Shown here: positions 1 through 9,739 of the stretch, in pieces
Layout: each line of letters starts with the position of its first letter
Numbering within the stretch: the stretch's first letter is position 1
NCBI RefSeq assembly: GCF_000178835.2
Contig: NC_015275.1
Span: 3,935,001-3,999,000 of the forward strand
DNA from: Cellulosilyticum lentocellum DSM 5427
Lineage (GTDB): Bacteria; Bacillota; Clostridia; Lachnospirales; Cellulosilyticaceae
Reading direction: 5' to 3'
DNA length: 64,000 nt
Program-made: the position numbers and the translations under genes
Notes under the pieces: model-generated
Databases searched by the model: none
What the model was told of the DNA's origin: nothing
Seen by the model: only the letters and a program-made list of their open reading frames with translations

Positions 1-2237
1 GTATTTGCCTTCAGATCTGCTACTTTGTAATCCTTCCAAGGTAAACCATCGTTATGGTTAACATCACTTGGTGTGATAGTAGTCCATCCCTCTACTGAAT
101 CACTTTCATTTTCTACAATCCATTTTTCAATTTTAATGGCGCTTGGGGAAGTGGTGTCAGATTTTAAAGCAAGTACCACATCATCATATAAAATAGGTTT
201 TACTTCATATTTAACATCTTCTCCTAGGCTTACTTCCCTATCTTCATAATTAGCACTATAGTCAGGCACAGCTGCCTTAACTGCCTTCAGTTCATTCTCA
301 TTGATAAGACGATGTTCAGTAAGATTTTGACCTGCTTTAAATTTAATCTCTGGTATTCCTCCTGTATAAACCACGCTATTCCACATTTTTGCAAGGAAAT
401 ATTCATCGGCATCAGCGCTATACTGAGAAGGGTCTTTTGCTTTAATTTCATACCATTTTTCTAGCCACTCAATCGTAATGGCATTTTGTTCTATTCCTCC
501 TTCTTGTACACGAAGTGGAGGCTTTGCTAATACTGGTGGTTTTGAAATATCACCTTTTTTATCAATTGTAATCGCTACTACTGTTGGCTGAGATTCCACA
601 TAGGTTCCACTATAGTCTCTTTTAGCTACAATTTTAATATAGTAGGTTTTATTAGAAAGTAGATTTTTAACACTACCAGTTTTATTAGTATACTGCGTTA
701 AAAGGGTCTTAAAACCAACGACTTCCTTACTAGCTTGTGTTTTTATTAAACTATCATCTTGACCTTCTGCTATAGAAAAGTTTTCTAAAATAGGCTTTGT
801 AGCAGTATCATCAAGCTGTTCATTGCTTTCTGTAACCCAAATATCATATAGCATTTCATGTTCAGGAACGGTTTTAGCATTTTCATTTTTCTTCATTGGA
901 GCATCCCAAACAAGTTGTACTTGCAGCGGACTTAAGCTTTTAGTATGGAAAGTATTATCTTTCATTTTATCCACTGTAACATCATCATTTTTAACTAAAT
1001 AATTATTTTTAGTGGTGCTCAACTCCTCTAAAGAAATAGAAGAATTAAAAGGCTCTGGTACTTGTGGCTTTAGAGGCTGTTCTCTTAATTCGTAAGGTAC
1101 ATAAGGTTCTTCATTGGTTTTAATTGTGTTACTTTCACCTTTGATGAAGAATTCAACGTAATACAAGCTAGTCTTTTTCGGTTCGTCATGCTCAAACCTA
1201 CCTGTATCTGTAGCAGTAAGGTCAGCATTATTCATTGTTCCAATAAGTGTGTAGTTACGTTCACCTTCAACTTTTCTCCAGATTTTAACCATTTCTATTT
1301 CACTAGTCATCCAAGAACGTACATTCCAGCTTAACTCTATTCTATTTTTTCCTATGTTAGTAATGTTTAATTTGATACTTCTTGTAGCATGTGCAATTTT
1401 AGGTGTGGTTGTATTAACACCTACATTGCTCCAACTGTCCTTTATAAAAGTACCTGAAATACCTGTTACAATAACATAAGCTGAGTACTTTTGACCCGGA
1501 ATTGTATCATCAATAGTAAATTTAACTTTTCTAATGCCACCTTCTGTAAATACATTCATATCATTGGCTTTAAGCGTTACTGAATTAGAGCCTACTCCTG
1601 CTACGTTATTTTCTACGCCATCTACTTCATTTTTATTATTAGCTTCTTTTGCAATGTAAACTAATTTGTAAGTAGCTCCAGGAATATACTCCCAAACTAC
1701 CTCTATATTATCTTCTGTTTCCCTAGCAATTGTATTTAAGTCTGTAACAAAGTACTTAACTGGGTCTTTAGTAGCTGAGTTAAGTGGTGCTTTTGTCCAT
1801 CTCTCGCCATCATCTGATACATGGTTATGTCCTGGTTGTACTTTTAACTCATATAATCGACCATTTTTAAATTCATTTCTATCCTCAAGATAATCTTCAA
1901 GGTTAATAGTTGCCTTATCACCTGGAGTCTTATTGGCTTCTACTACGCTAATAGAACCTTCAGCTTTTTCACCTAAAGAATCCGTTAATAGAAGGTCATA
2001 AAACTCTGTGGCATGATTATCTCCTGTTACTGGTGGATTATGTTCATTTTTTACTTTTGTAAAACTTACTTGTGCACTTGGTAAAATATTTTCACCATTA
2101 TCATTGGAAGTATGGCTTACCTGCACATAATCTAGTCCACCAACTGGCAGTCTTTCTTGCATATCTGCAAATACATTAACATAGCTAAACATCATTATGA
2201 CGGCTAATAATGCGGCTACTCTTTGTCGTCTCTTCAT
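1..2237 (-). CDS. Large secreted fibronectin type III-like surface protein (3' end outside window)
   Basis: The minus strand is open for 745 codons from the ATG at 2237 to the window edge, so the C-terminus is missing. The N-terminus is a typical signal peptide: MKRRQR, then a hydrophobic stretch, then a likely cut after VNVFA. The mature part is low in Cys and rich in beta-strand and Thr/Asn/Lys-rich segments. At least two stretches look like Fn3 modules, for example around residues 285-375, with the pattern IKLNITNIGKNRIELSWNV and later SLYYVEFFIKG. A strong ribosome site (AGGAGG) lies 7 nt before the ATG, and only 12 nt separate it from the stop of the upstream 1.6-kaa gene, so the two are one operon. 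No catalytic domain is recognised. The likely role is cell-surface scaffold or adhesion; the missing end may hold an anchor. Confidence 0.8.
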   Translation of the reverse strand, partial: MKRRQRVAALLAVIMMFSYVNVFADMQERLPVGGLDYVQVSHTSNDNGENILPSAQVSFTKVKNEHNPPVTGDNHATEFYDLLLTDSLGEKAEGSISVVEANKTPGDKATINLEDYLEDRNEFKNGRLYELKVQPGHNHVSDDGERWTKAPLNSATKDPVKYFVTDLNTIARETEDNIEVVWEYIPGATYKLVYIAKEANNKNEVDGVENNVAGVGSNSVTLKANDMNVFTEGGIRKVKFTIDDTIPGQKYSAYVIVTGISGTFIKDSWSNVGVNTTTPKIAHATRSIKLNITNIGKNRIELSWNVRSWMTSEIEMVKIWRKVEGERNYTLIGTMNNADLTATDTGRFEHDEPKKTSLYYVEFFIKGESNTIKTNEEPYVPYELREQPLKPQVPEPFNSSISLEELSTTKNNYLVKNDDVTVDKMKDNTFHTKSLSPLQVQLVWDAPMKKNENAKTVPEHEMLYDIWVTESNEQLDDTATKPILENFSIAEGQDDSLIKTQASKEVVGFKTLLTQYTNKTGSVKNLLSNKTYYIKIVAKRDYSGTYVESQPTVVAITIDKKGDISKPPVLAKPPLRVQEGGIEQNAITIEWLEKWYEIKAKDPSQYSADADEYFLAKMWNSVVYTGGIPEIKFKAGQNLTEHRLINENELKAVKAAVPDYSANYEDREVSLGEDVKYEVKPILYDDVVLALKSDTTSPSAIKIEKWIVENESDSVEGWTTITPSDVNHNDGLPWKDYKVADLKAN

Positions 2238-2249
2238 GTTATCTTCCTC

Positions 2250-5200
2250 CTATTGTGCCTGCACTTTATAAAGAATCTTGATAATTTCTTCTGCAGTCAT
2301 TTCTTTGCTTGGAAGAACTCTTGAATTAGGATTATCTACAACTTTAAGTTCTACTGCTGCATAAACATATGTACGATAAACGCTTTGGAAAGCACCGATG
2401 TTTTGTACACCTTGTTTATTTTTAATGACTATTGAACTCACTTTTCTATTATGTAATCTTTCATAGGCCTGCATCATAATATAGATGGCTTCATCTTGCC
2501 TAATATTTTTACTTAATCCTATACTAGTTACACCCTTTATACCTGCATTTTTAAGAAATACAATATAATCAGTTCCTTTTTTAGCTCCTAGTACGCGTGC
2601 TGTAGCACCATATACTTGTTCTTTTGTAGCAGCTGTTTTAATCATATAGGTATCTAATTTAAAGAACTCTGTTAGGCCATATTTCCCTATGAAGCTTTGA
2701 TAAGGACCTAAGCTTGGTACCGTATTTGCAAGGTCAGCTTGACCTACAAAGATATAGGTTCCTAGCTTATCTGCTTCAATACCAAAACCTTTTCCTACTT
2801 GATAGCTTTCTACATTACCCCATCCATTACTGTAGTAATAAGCATCTGCTGCAAATGCATCTATTTCGCTTATAATAAACAATGGCTTATCTAATTCAGC
2901 AATCTTCACTGTCCTTTTTATATAACGATCCATTAGCTTATCAACTTGTCTTGCATGATCTTTTTCAATATCTGCCATAGAATCTGTAATAAGTTCATTT
3001 AATACGTCTTCTTCAATCACACCATTATAAACTTCTTTCTCAAGCTTATTAATAAAACTATTGCGTTCCTCTGCAATAATATCATTTAAAGCAATCATAA
3101 TATCATCTTCTGTTAGATAATCACGCTGCTTCATATAAACTAGCTCCATATTAACATTTAGCTTTGGTGACAAAGCTCCCTGCCCATTAATACTTTCTGT
3201 CGTTTTTTGGGTATAGAACTTGATGCCCACATAATAGTCTTCTATTTCATCAGAGGCCATTTTTTCTATGGCTGTTTTAATGGCAGTATTTTCGCTAGTT
3301 AAGGTATATGGTCTAATGTTTAATGTCTGATTACCAATAGTTACATTGAGTACTGTATTCGTATTACTTTCATCTATCATTACAGAAGCTGGCATGTAAT
3401 AATAGAGTGAATTAGCATTCTCTTCTGCTACTAAAGCATATTCTTTTTGTAAGCCTATTTCTGTTTTTAGGTAACTTTCTCTATACTTATAGATTTCACC
3501 TTGTTCCACTACCCAATACGGTCTTCTTCTTAACTTCTCAGCTTCTGAGTCAAACTTTTTGAGATACTCTTCAAATTTATTATCTTTTTCTGCTTCATCT
3601 TCATCATAGTCTGTTCTCGTACTTACCTTATCACAGTATAAAGAAGTTGGATAATTACCACTCTCCAAAAGTGGTTTTGTTTTATCCACTATTCTTACTT
3701 TAATATCATAACGTTTATTAGGTTTTAAACCTGTAATCTTATACACAAAGTGTGTGTAGCCTTCTGGTGTTAGCTTGTCATCTTGAACAGAAGTTAATTT
3801 CACTGCACTGTAATCTAGCTTATAGGTATCATCTAATTCACTTTTTACTGCAATATCAAATGCAAACTCATCTGGCACTTTGGCATCTGCTGGCACGGGC
3901 GCATCAAAACTAATAACAATTTCTCTCTTAGTATCATGTGAATAGGTCTTTGGCGCCTCTACTTTTAAATTAATAGGTGGTTGTACTGGTGCTGTTGTTA
4001 CAGGTACCATAATCCACTTTGACTTAATAGGTTTCCCATCAACCATACACACGGTTCTTACATAGTAATAATAAATGTTATTAGGATTTAAAGAATCATC
4101 ATAAAGCTGGAACTTACTTGAAAGCTGTAGTGGCTCTAAGTTAGTCCATATTTGATTCTTATATGTATACGTACTCATGTAAGCTGGTTCATTTTCTGCT
4201 CTTGCTGTATCTTTGTCTGAACGGAAACCAACATTTAATTCATTGCCTTGTACTAGCTTTTCAACACTTAACTTCTCTTCATCTTTAGTAAGCTGCTTTT
4301 CTGTCCTTATGAATTCATAGTAGGTTAAGTCTATATCTTCATCTTCTTCAAACTTAGCTGGTGCCCAACCTAAAGTGACAGAACTATTGTTAGCTTGCTC
4401 CTCTATCCAGATTTTTTCTGGTGTTGGTGGCACTTTATCTTCTGGTGTTGGTGGCATAGGTTCTGTGGTTGTCGTAAAGGTAAATACCTTAGATAACTCT
4501 GATACTCTAGGTGATACCGGTCCTGTTTCACTTATTGGTAATAATTTCGTTCTAAGTTGCAAATAATATACCGTATTAGAATCTAATCCTTTAATTTTGA
4601 GTTTACCCTGCCCTATTCCTATTAAAGAACTGATGTGGACTTTAAAAGGTATAACGCCTCCTGCTTTTAACACCTCTATAGCTGATTGGCTATTAATAGT
4701 GGTATCAGCTAAATTTAAGATAGCGTCACTTCCTAAACTCATTGCATCCATCTTATCAGGATCATTGTTTTTAAGGGCATCTTTATTTTGATATAAGTAG
4801 AACTCATATTCCCCACTAAAGCGTTCATCTTTATTAGTTCCAGTATATAATTTAAGTTCTGCCGGTTCTAACATCTTCTTAACATATGCTTGTATGTCTA
4901 CATAAGAATATGTAATTTCTTCTATAACTTGTGTTTTATCAATACTTGCATCCTCAGCTACCACTGTTGTAGGTACAGGTACTACTTCCTTTGTGATATC
5001 TAAAGCAACGGATACCAGATTAGATTCATTACTATAAGTGATTCTTTTAGTATCATCTGTTGCAACATATACTGTTCTTAAAGATACATAGTAGTTTCCT
5101 GGTATAACCATATCTTTTAAGCTATCCTTAGCTTCAGCTCCTGATTCTTTTAAAGACTTGGTTGCTGTATTATAGTCATACCCCTCAGGAATTTCTATTT

Positions 5201-7073
5201 GCTCCCAGTCTTTAGTGGTTTCACTAAAGTTCATTAAAGAAACATTCTCCATTTTGAAGGTTCCTTTACTCTCATTATATCTAATAATCTTATTAGCATT
5301 TTCTTCTGTAACATCCTTTTGTCCCGCTGTTCCTAGATCAGTTTCTACTATAATCTGATTTGTTATAGGATCTAGACTTACCTTAAATACCTTGGAGTAT
5401 GCTGCATAACCAGAAGTTCCTGCCAAATGAGGTGACTTTAACGGATCAAGGTCATCCTTGTCTTTACGTATAAGCATCTCATAATATAAAGTACCTCCAT
5501 TTAAAAGAGTCTTTAAGTTAGAAGGTGCAAACCATTCTATATCAAATCCAATAGCTTTAGCACTAGAGGTATTGCTGTTCTCATTAGTTGGAACAACGTA
5601 TACGTTATCTATGTTTTTAATGGAAGGAGTTGTAGGAACAGGGCTAAAGTCCCCTGGATTATACCTAACCACCTGTGATTCATATTCATTATTATCTATC
5701 TTTATTTTCACCTTGAAATAAGTAACGTTAGTAGATGAAATAGAGGTTGTAATTTCTTTATTGTTGGTTTTATTAGGATCATATTCATAAGTAGTTCTTG
5801 CAGTAAACGTACCTTTCTCTGTATTAGAGCTTAAGATAGTATAAGTAGCTGCTGAATTAATATTGTATGGTTTAATAGTAAATTGTACTTGATTATTTGT
5901 TGTTTTATTTAAACTATAATCTAGATAAGTATGTCCTTTATTTTCTGGCTTATAGATATCTGCATCTTTACCATAAGTAAAAAGCGAATCAACTACCATA
6001 CTAGGTTCAAGTACATCCCATTTGATGACGCTTGATTCTAGATTAGTTCCATTAGCCAAATAAATATTAATTTGACCATTAGTATCTACCGCTCCAACTG
6101 TATAACTACTATCCTTAGTATCAATCTTAATTTTTTCACCAGTCATAGGTTTAAAATCCAGACGAATACTATCATCACCATCTTGAACTGAGCTACCAAT
6201 TGAATATTGTGGCTGTAATTTGATTACAACTTCATCAAGCTTAGTGCTACTAGAAGGTATCGTGTATTTTCCCCCTTCTAGAACCTTAATTTGGTCGAAG
6301 CTTAATTTTACTCCTGGCTTTGAACCTGGTGTTTCTTTAGTTAAGTCCTCAATAACTTCAATAGATTCTAAAGTATTATCCTTTAAATGAACTGGTTTAA
6401 TCTCAAAGTTTTTAGGTCCATTAAAAAATGATTGTTTTGCTTGAGTAGTACCATCTACTTTTAGCTCAAATTCATTGATATTTCCCTTACTAATTCCAGT
6501 AGTATATACATATACTAATTTCCCATCTAATTTCAAACGAATATTTAAATTCTTTCCTGCTACATTTACGTTGGTAAGGTTAACATTATATTGTTGATAA
6601 GTACTTGCATAAGTTCCTAGCTTTAAACCCGCAGTAAATTCTGTTTTTCCTATTTCTTTGCTTTTATTTTCCCAGCTATTGGACCCACTATTAAGCACTC
6701 TTTCTACATAATCAATACTTTTGGTACTTCCATCTTGATTATAAACTTTCCCAGAAAGCGTTACATTATCATCTCCGGCATTTTCAAGTGTTAACTCTAC
6801 TTTTTGCGTAGTATTATCCATAGCTTCAATGTAATAGGTTAATACATAATCTGCAGCACTAGAGATATCCCATTTTGCTACAGCTGTCTCAGTATAATCA
6901 GTACCTATTCTGTTGCTTAGTTCCAAACCTTTACTATCTTCTGCAAGTATCTTCTTCTGCATTTCAAATCCATATAAATTAGTATCAGCTGCCATTAATT
7001 CATTTAAATTAATCCCCTGAAGGCTTGCAATCACCATTACAAATACAAGTATTTTAGAAACAACTTTTTTCAT
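2250..7073 (-). CDS. Giant secreted Fn3-type surface protein with degenerate SLH-like C-terminus
   Basis: This is an exported protein of about 1607 residues. The ATG at 7073 is preferred over 7106 because GAGAGGGG sits about 10 nt before it and the protein then begins directly with a signal peptide (MKKVVSKILVFVMVIASLQG, cut near LMAAD). Fn3-like modules are clearest in the second half, for example VTLGWAPAKF and FVYKITGLKPNKRYDIKVRI, separated by a proline-rich linker with PPTPE repeats. The last 160 residues carry two weak S-layer-homology-like units (LKNAGIKG.., QDEAIYIMMQAYERL), suggesting attachment to secondary wall polymers. No enzyme motif was seen. It is the first gene of a two-gene operon with the similar protein downstream. 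A structural or adhesive surface role is inferred from architecture only. Confidence 0.8.
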   Translation of the reverse strand: MKKVVSKILVFVMVIASLQGINLNELMAADTNLYGFEMQKKILAEDSKGLELSNRIGTDYTETAVAKWDISSAADYVLTYYIEAMDNTTQKVELTLENAGDDNVTLSGKVYNQDGSTKSIDYVERVLNSGSNSWENKSKEIGKTEFTAGLKLGTYASTYQQYNVNLTNVNVAGKNLNIRLKLDGKLVYVYTTGISKGNINEFELKVDGTTQAKQSFFNGPKNFEIKPVHLKDNTLESIEVIEDLTKETPGSKPGVKLSFDQIKVLEGGKYTIPSSSTKLDEVVIKLQPQYSIGSSVQDGDDSIRLDFKPMTGEKIKIDTKDSSYTVGAVDTNGQINIYLANGTNLESSVIKWDVLEPSMVVDSLFTYGKDADIYKPENKGHTYLDYSLNKTTNNQVQFTIKPYNINSAATYTILSSNTEKGTFTARTTYEYDPNKTNNKEITTSISSTNVTYFKVKIKIDNNEYESQVVRYNPGDFSPVPTTPSIKNIDNVYVVPTNENSNTSSAKAIGFDIEWFAPSNLKTLLNGGTLYYEMLIRKDKDDLDPLKSPHLAGTSGYAAYSKVFKVSLDPITNQIIVETDLGTAGQKDVTEENANKIIRYNESKGTFKMENVSLMNFSETTKDWEQIEIPEGYDYNTATKSLKESGAEAKDSLKDMVIPGNYYVSLRTVYVATDDTKRITYSNESNLVSVALDITKEVVPVPTTVVAEDASIDKTQVIEEITYSYVDIQAYVKKMLEPAELKLYTGTNKDERFSGEYEFYLYQNKDALKNNDPDKMDAMSLGSDAILNLADTTINSQSAIEVLKAGGVIPFKVHISSLIGIGQGKLKIKGLDSNTVYYLQLRTKLLPISETGPVSPRVSELSKVFTFTTTTEPMPPTPEDKVPPTPEKIWIEEQANNSSVTLGWAPAKFEEDEDIDLTYYEFIRTEKQLTKDEEKLSVEKLVQGNELNVGFRSDKDTARAENEPAYMSTYTYKNQIWTNLEPLQLSSKFQLYDDSLNPNNIYYYYVRTVCMVDGKPIKSKWIMVPVTTAPVQPPINLKVEAPKTYSHDTKREIVISFDAPVPADAKVPDEFAFDIAVKSELDDTYKLDYSAVKLTSVQDDKLTPEGYTHFVYKITGLKPNKRYDIKVRIVDKTKPLLESGNYPTSLYCDKVSTRTDYDEDEAEKDNKFEEYLKKFDSEAEKLRRRPYWVVEQGEIYKYRESYLKTEIGLQKEYALVAEENANSLYYYMPASVMIDESNTNTVLNVTIGNQTLNIRPYTLTSENTAIKTAIEKMASDEIEDYYVGIKFYTQKTTESINGQGALSPKLNVNMELVYMKQRDYLTEDDIMIALNDIIAEERNSFINKLEKEVYNGVIEEDVLNELITDSMADIEKDHARQVDKLMDRYIKRTVKIAELDKPLFIISEIDAFAADAYYYSNGWGNVESYQVGKGFGIEADKLGTYIFVGQADLANTVPSLGPYQSFIGKYGLTEFFKLDTYMIKTAATKEQVYGATARVLGAKKGTDYIVFLKNAGIKGVTSIGLSKNIRQDEAIYIMMQAYERLHNRKVSSIVIKNKQGVQNIGAFQSVYRTYVYAAVELKVVDNPNSRVLPSKEMTAEEIIKILYKVQAQ

Positions 7074-7227
7074 ATCATCCGTTTCCCCTCTCTCTGTCTT
7101 GTTCATCTATGTGAAATTTTAAATAAAATTATAATACTCCATATATTTTATCGACCATTTAAGGGCCATACATAAGTATTTCTTAGGATATATTTATGTA
7201 TAATCATATTACAATTAGTTTACAACT

Positions 7228-7526
7228 AGAAATTTGTCGGTAGCTTTAATAAGCCATTTGGGGCGGAACTGAGAGAGGGTGGCTACCTGCCGTTGTTCCG
7301 CTCCGCATTTTCAGTAGGCACTAAGCTCACTTTTTTGGATGAACGCCCACAAACTCGGTTCCCTCAAACACGTGGGCTAAGTACCATCCAAAACGTTCGC
7401 TAAGTGCCTACTGAAAATACTTCGAAGTCACCCCGTCAGGCAGCCACCCTCTCTCAGTTCTACCAACAATAATGTGTAAAGTCACTCTCCTGAAGTGTTT
7501 TCAAGAAAAAAGAAAAGCCAATTCAT
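7228..7526. repeat. Palindromic dispersed repeat, copy A
   Basis: A perfect 19-bp inverted repeat (7266-7284 with 7442-7460) encloses a second near-perfect one (TTTTCAGTAGGCACT near 7309 with its complement near 7402-7416). The outer edge has AGAAATTTGTCGG (7228-7240). The same words, GGGCGGAA, GGCTACCTG, CGCTCCG and CTCACTTTTTTG-ATGAACG, recur in copies B and C. Homology with copy C continues rightward through GTGTTTTCAAGAAAAAAG. No ORF is present. The element is either a non-autonomous mobile element (MITE-like) or a structured RNA; the data here do not decide. Confidence 0.7.
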
Positions 7527-7551
7527 TTTATTGATAGCAATTAGAGACAAC

Positions 7552-7597
7552 AAAAATAGCTCTTCAAGTAGTATCAATACTTGAAGAGCTATTTTTT
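7552..7597. terminator. Bidirectional intrinsic terminator
   Basis: A 19-bp perfect stem (AAAAATAGCTCTTCAAGTA with its complement) around a 7-nt loop is flanked by T-runs on both strands. On the minus strand it would close the candidate RNA to its right. Confidence 0.75.
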
Positions 7598-7980
7598 GTT
7601 CCAGACTCTTAAAATGAACTTTCGCAGCTAGCTAAGTAGACCTTAAACAAGGCGCAAAATGGCTCCTCAGCACGTATGCGTTATATAGCGTAGTGCCTAC
7701 GAAGACTAGTTATGAAAGTCAAACCAATGAGTGAGGAGCTCCTAAAAGTCTTGGCCGGTGCACCCTATGCTAGGAAGCTAAGACCTTAAGACTCTGGTTT
7801 AAAACTTTATTTGGTAATGCGAGGTATAAAAACATTTAAAACAACTTATAAGTGGCGCCTTCCTTGCAGCGCACAAGTGAACATTTTCCTTAAGTCCAGA
7901 GGTACCTATAACAATAGATTGAGACTTGGCTGACCCGGTCAGTTCCTCAGGTTGAAGCTGTGGTAATTATGCCGTGGGAA
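7552..7980 (-). ncRNA. Candidate structured non-coding RNA of unknown class
   Basis: This stretch has no credible ORF and is less AT-rich than normal intergenic DNA here. On the minus strand it shows nested helices: 7787-7798 pairs with 7601-7612 (11 of 12 bases), inside it GCTCCTCA/TGAGGAGC pairs 7732-7739 with 7662-7669, and inside that is a CGTAG-TGC-CTACG hairpin at 7689-7701. A CTGACC/GGTCAG hairpin lies at 7930-7942. The strong terminator at 7552-7597 fits a minus-strand 3' end. No convincing promoter was found and the 5' end is a guess. Motifs of tmRNA, RNase P and SRP RNA were looked for and not seen. It lies exactly between repeat copies A and B. Confidence 0.4.
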
Positions 7981-8084
7981 GTTATTTATTTGTTTTTACA
8001 CTTATGTATATGTAGTCAAGGAGCCGAATCCCTAATAAAAAATGAAATAAATACTTTTATATTCAATAAAAATTAAAAAAATAA

Positions 8085-8432
8085 CGGTATAAGTCACTCT
8101 TATAAAATATTCTCAAGAGAAATATTTTTTTGTTATGTCTTTTCTGCACTCCTCGTTTAGGGGCTTGAACGTTTATGAGGTTAATAATGCTTGTAAGAAA
8201 TGAGAGGATAAGGGATGCCTGTAGGAATGACTTCGTAGTATTTTTTAGAAGCACTTGGCGAACTTTTTTGATGGGTTTTAGTGCGAGTGTTTGAATGAAA
8301 TGAGTTTTCGCACGTTCATCAAAAAAGTGAGCCTTAGTGCTTCAAAAAATACGGAGCGGAATTCCGAAAGGTAGCCCTTATTCTCTCATTTCCGCCCAGC
8401 AGCATTTCTCATAAACGATCAGACAAATTCCC
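8085..8432. repeat. Palindromic dispersed repeat, copy B
   Basis: This segment is closely similar to copy C at 59.4-59.7 kb: both contain GAATGACTTCGTAGTATTTT, GTGCGAGTGTTTGA, TTTCGCACGTTCATCAAAAA and AATACGGAGCGGAATTCCG. The two halves of the element are near-complementary (AAATGAGAGGATAAGGG at left against CCCTTATTCTCTCATTTCC at right), giving a long hairpin. The right end reads GACAAATTCCC, a variant of the terminal AGAAATTTGTC. The left border is uncertain and appears truncated. The orientation is opposite to copy A. Confidence 0.7.
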
Positions 8433-8442
8433 ATTTATTTAG

Positions 8443-9477
8443 CTAAACAGTTACTTGCTTTTTCTTCATGACTTTTTTAAAAGCAGTGGCTATCGGCAAA
8501 TTCTTAAGATTATTTTTTTCAATATATTGAATTTCACCTTGTTCTTGGAGTAACGGCCCCAATGTTTTTTCTAGTGGCTGCGACCAATTCAAAATAACTG
8601 GTTTCATCTGCCACTTACGATGTGTAAACACATGAGTTACTTGCTCTAAGTAGACAGGCTTTATTGCTTCTAGGTCTATACTTTCCCAATCTTTTTCTTC
8701 AATCATAGGAAATCCCCATAAATTTGCAAGTAGACCTTCTTCCGGCCTTTTGATCATTCCTATCTTGCTTCCTTTTTCAATGAGTAATACTTTATAATTT
8801 AATTCTACTGCCTTAACCTTCTTAAGTTTTACTGGATATTCTTCCTGTACATTCTTTTGATATGCCTCGCAAATAGGTTTCATTGGACATTCTTTGCAGT
8901 TTGGATTTTTAGGTGTACATATTAAAGCACCTAGTTCCATCAAGGCTTGATTGAAACGATTAGGGTCATTTGGCATAAGCTCCATTACTTTATCTTCAAA
9001 AAGCTTCCTATTTTTAGGATTGGCAATATCCTCACCTATACAAAATTGGCGCGCTAATATTCTCATAACATTTCCATCTACTGCTGGTAGTGGCAAATGC
9101 AAAGCAATACTACAAATCGCGCCTAAAGTATATGGTCCTATTCCTGGAATCTCCTTAATAAGCTTAGGATCTCTCGGAAATTCTCCCTGCCACTTATCTA
9201 CGATAAGCTTAGCACCTTTCCAAAGATTTTCACCACGTCTATAGTACCCAAGACCTTGCCAGTAGTTATGTACTTCCTCAAGGCTAGCCTCAGCCAAAGC
9301 ACTCACATTTGGAAAACGTTCTATAAAACGTAAGTAATACGGAATAACTGTCACAACTTGAGTTTGTTGAAGCATTACTTCTGATACCCAAATACAATAA
9401 GGATCAGAAGTTCTCCTCCAAGGCATATCTCTTTTATTTTTATCAAACCATTCTAGTATTAAATCTGCATAAGTCAT
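8443..9477 (-). CDS. mutY: A/G-specific adenine DNA glycosylase MutY
   Basis: MutY removes adenine mispaired with 8-oxoguanine or guanine in base-excision repair. The protein (344 residues) shows the SEVMLQQTQV segment with the catalytic Glu, a helix-hairpin-helix (IPGIGPYTLGAI) and AVDGNVMRI with the conserved Asp. The 4Fe-4S ligands are complete in C-X6-C-X2-C-X5-C spacing (CTPKNPNCKECPMKPIC). The C-terminal third is the NUDIX-like 8-oxoG recognition domain with VTHVFTHRKW. The ATG at 9477 is chosen because GAGAGGG lies 8 nt upstream; an earlier in-frame start at 9501 lacks this. It stands alone between the repeats and the ATP synthase operon terminator. Confidence 0.95.
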   Translation of the reverse strand: MTYADLILEWFDKNKRDMPWRRTSDPYCIWVSEVMLQQTQVVTVIPYYLRFIERFPNVSALAEASLEEVHNYWQGLGYYRRGENLWKGAKLIVDKWQGEFPRDPKLIKEIPGIGPYTLGAICSIALHLPLPAVDGNVMRILARQFCIGEDIANPKNRKLFEDKVMELMPNDPNRFNQALMELGALICTPKNPNCKECPMKPICEAYQKNVQEEYPVKLKKVKAVELNYKVLLIEKGSKIGMIKRPEEGLLANLWGFPMIEEKDWESIDLEAIKPVYLEQVTHVFTHRKWQMKPVILNWSQPLEKTLGPLLQEQGEIQYIEKNNLKNLPIATAFKKVMKKKQVTV

Positions 9478-9687
9478 CTTAAAGCCCTCTCTTATTATCA
9501 ACTTGTTTATACTTTATATTATTTTTAGAAAACCTACTATATTTTATACTGCTAAATCCCACTCGACTTTATTTCCCAGGAAACAGCATTTCTCCTCATA
9601 AAATATTATAAAAAAGTCTATCACTATCTCTCCTGCACGTCCATATAACATTTTTCACCCAAATCCTTATTATTACCCTTATACTTG

Positions 9688-9735
9688 AAAAGGCACCGCG
9701 TACAGACTTTTTAAGTTCTGTATGCGGTGCCTTTT
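9688..9735. terminator. Terminator of the ATP synthase operon
   Basis: AAAAGGCACCGCGTACAG pairs with CTGTATGCGGTGCCTTTT (one T-G pair), leaving a short loop. It starts 4 nt after the atpC stop codon. The A-run and T-run on both sides allow termination in both directions. Confidence 0.85.
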
Positions 9736-9739
9736 CACA

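Noticed and set aside
7600-8040. tmRNA, RNase P RNA, SRP RNA or group II intron remnant
   Set aside because: None of the diagnostic segments (tag ORF and CCA end, GAGGAAAGTCC-type core, GGAAGCA loop, domain V) was seen.
8063-8254. 63-codon open frame on the minus strand
   Set aside because: It lies within repeat copy B and AT-rich flank, has no ribosome site and its composition is not protein-like.
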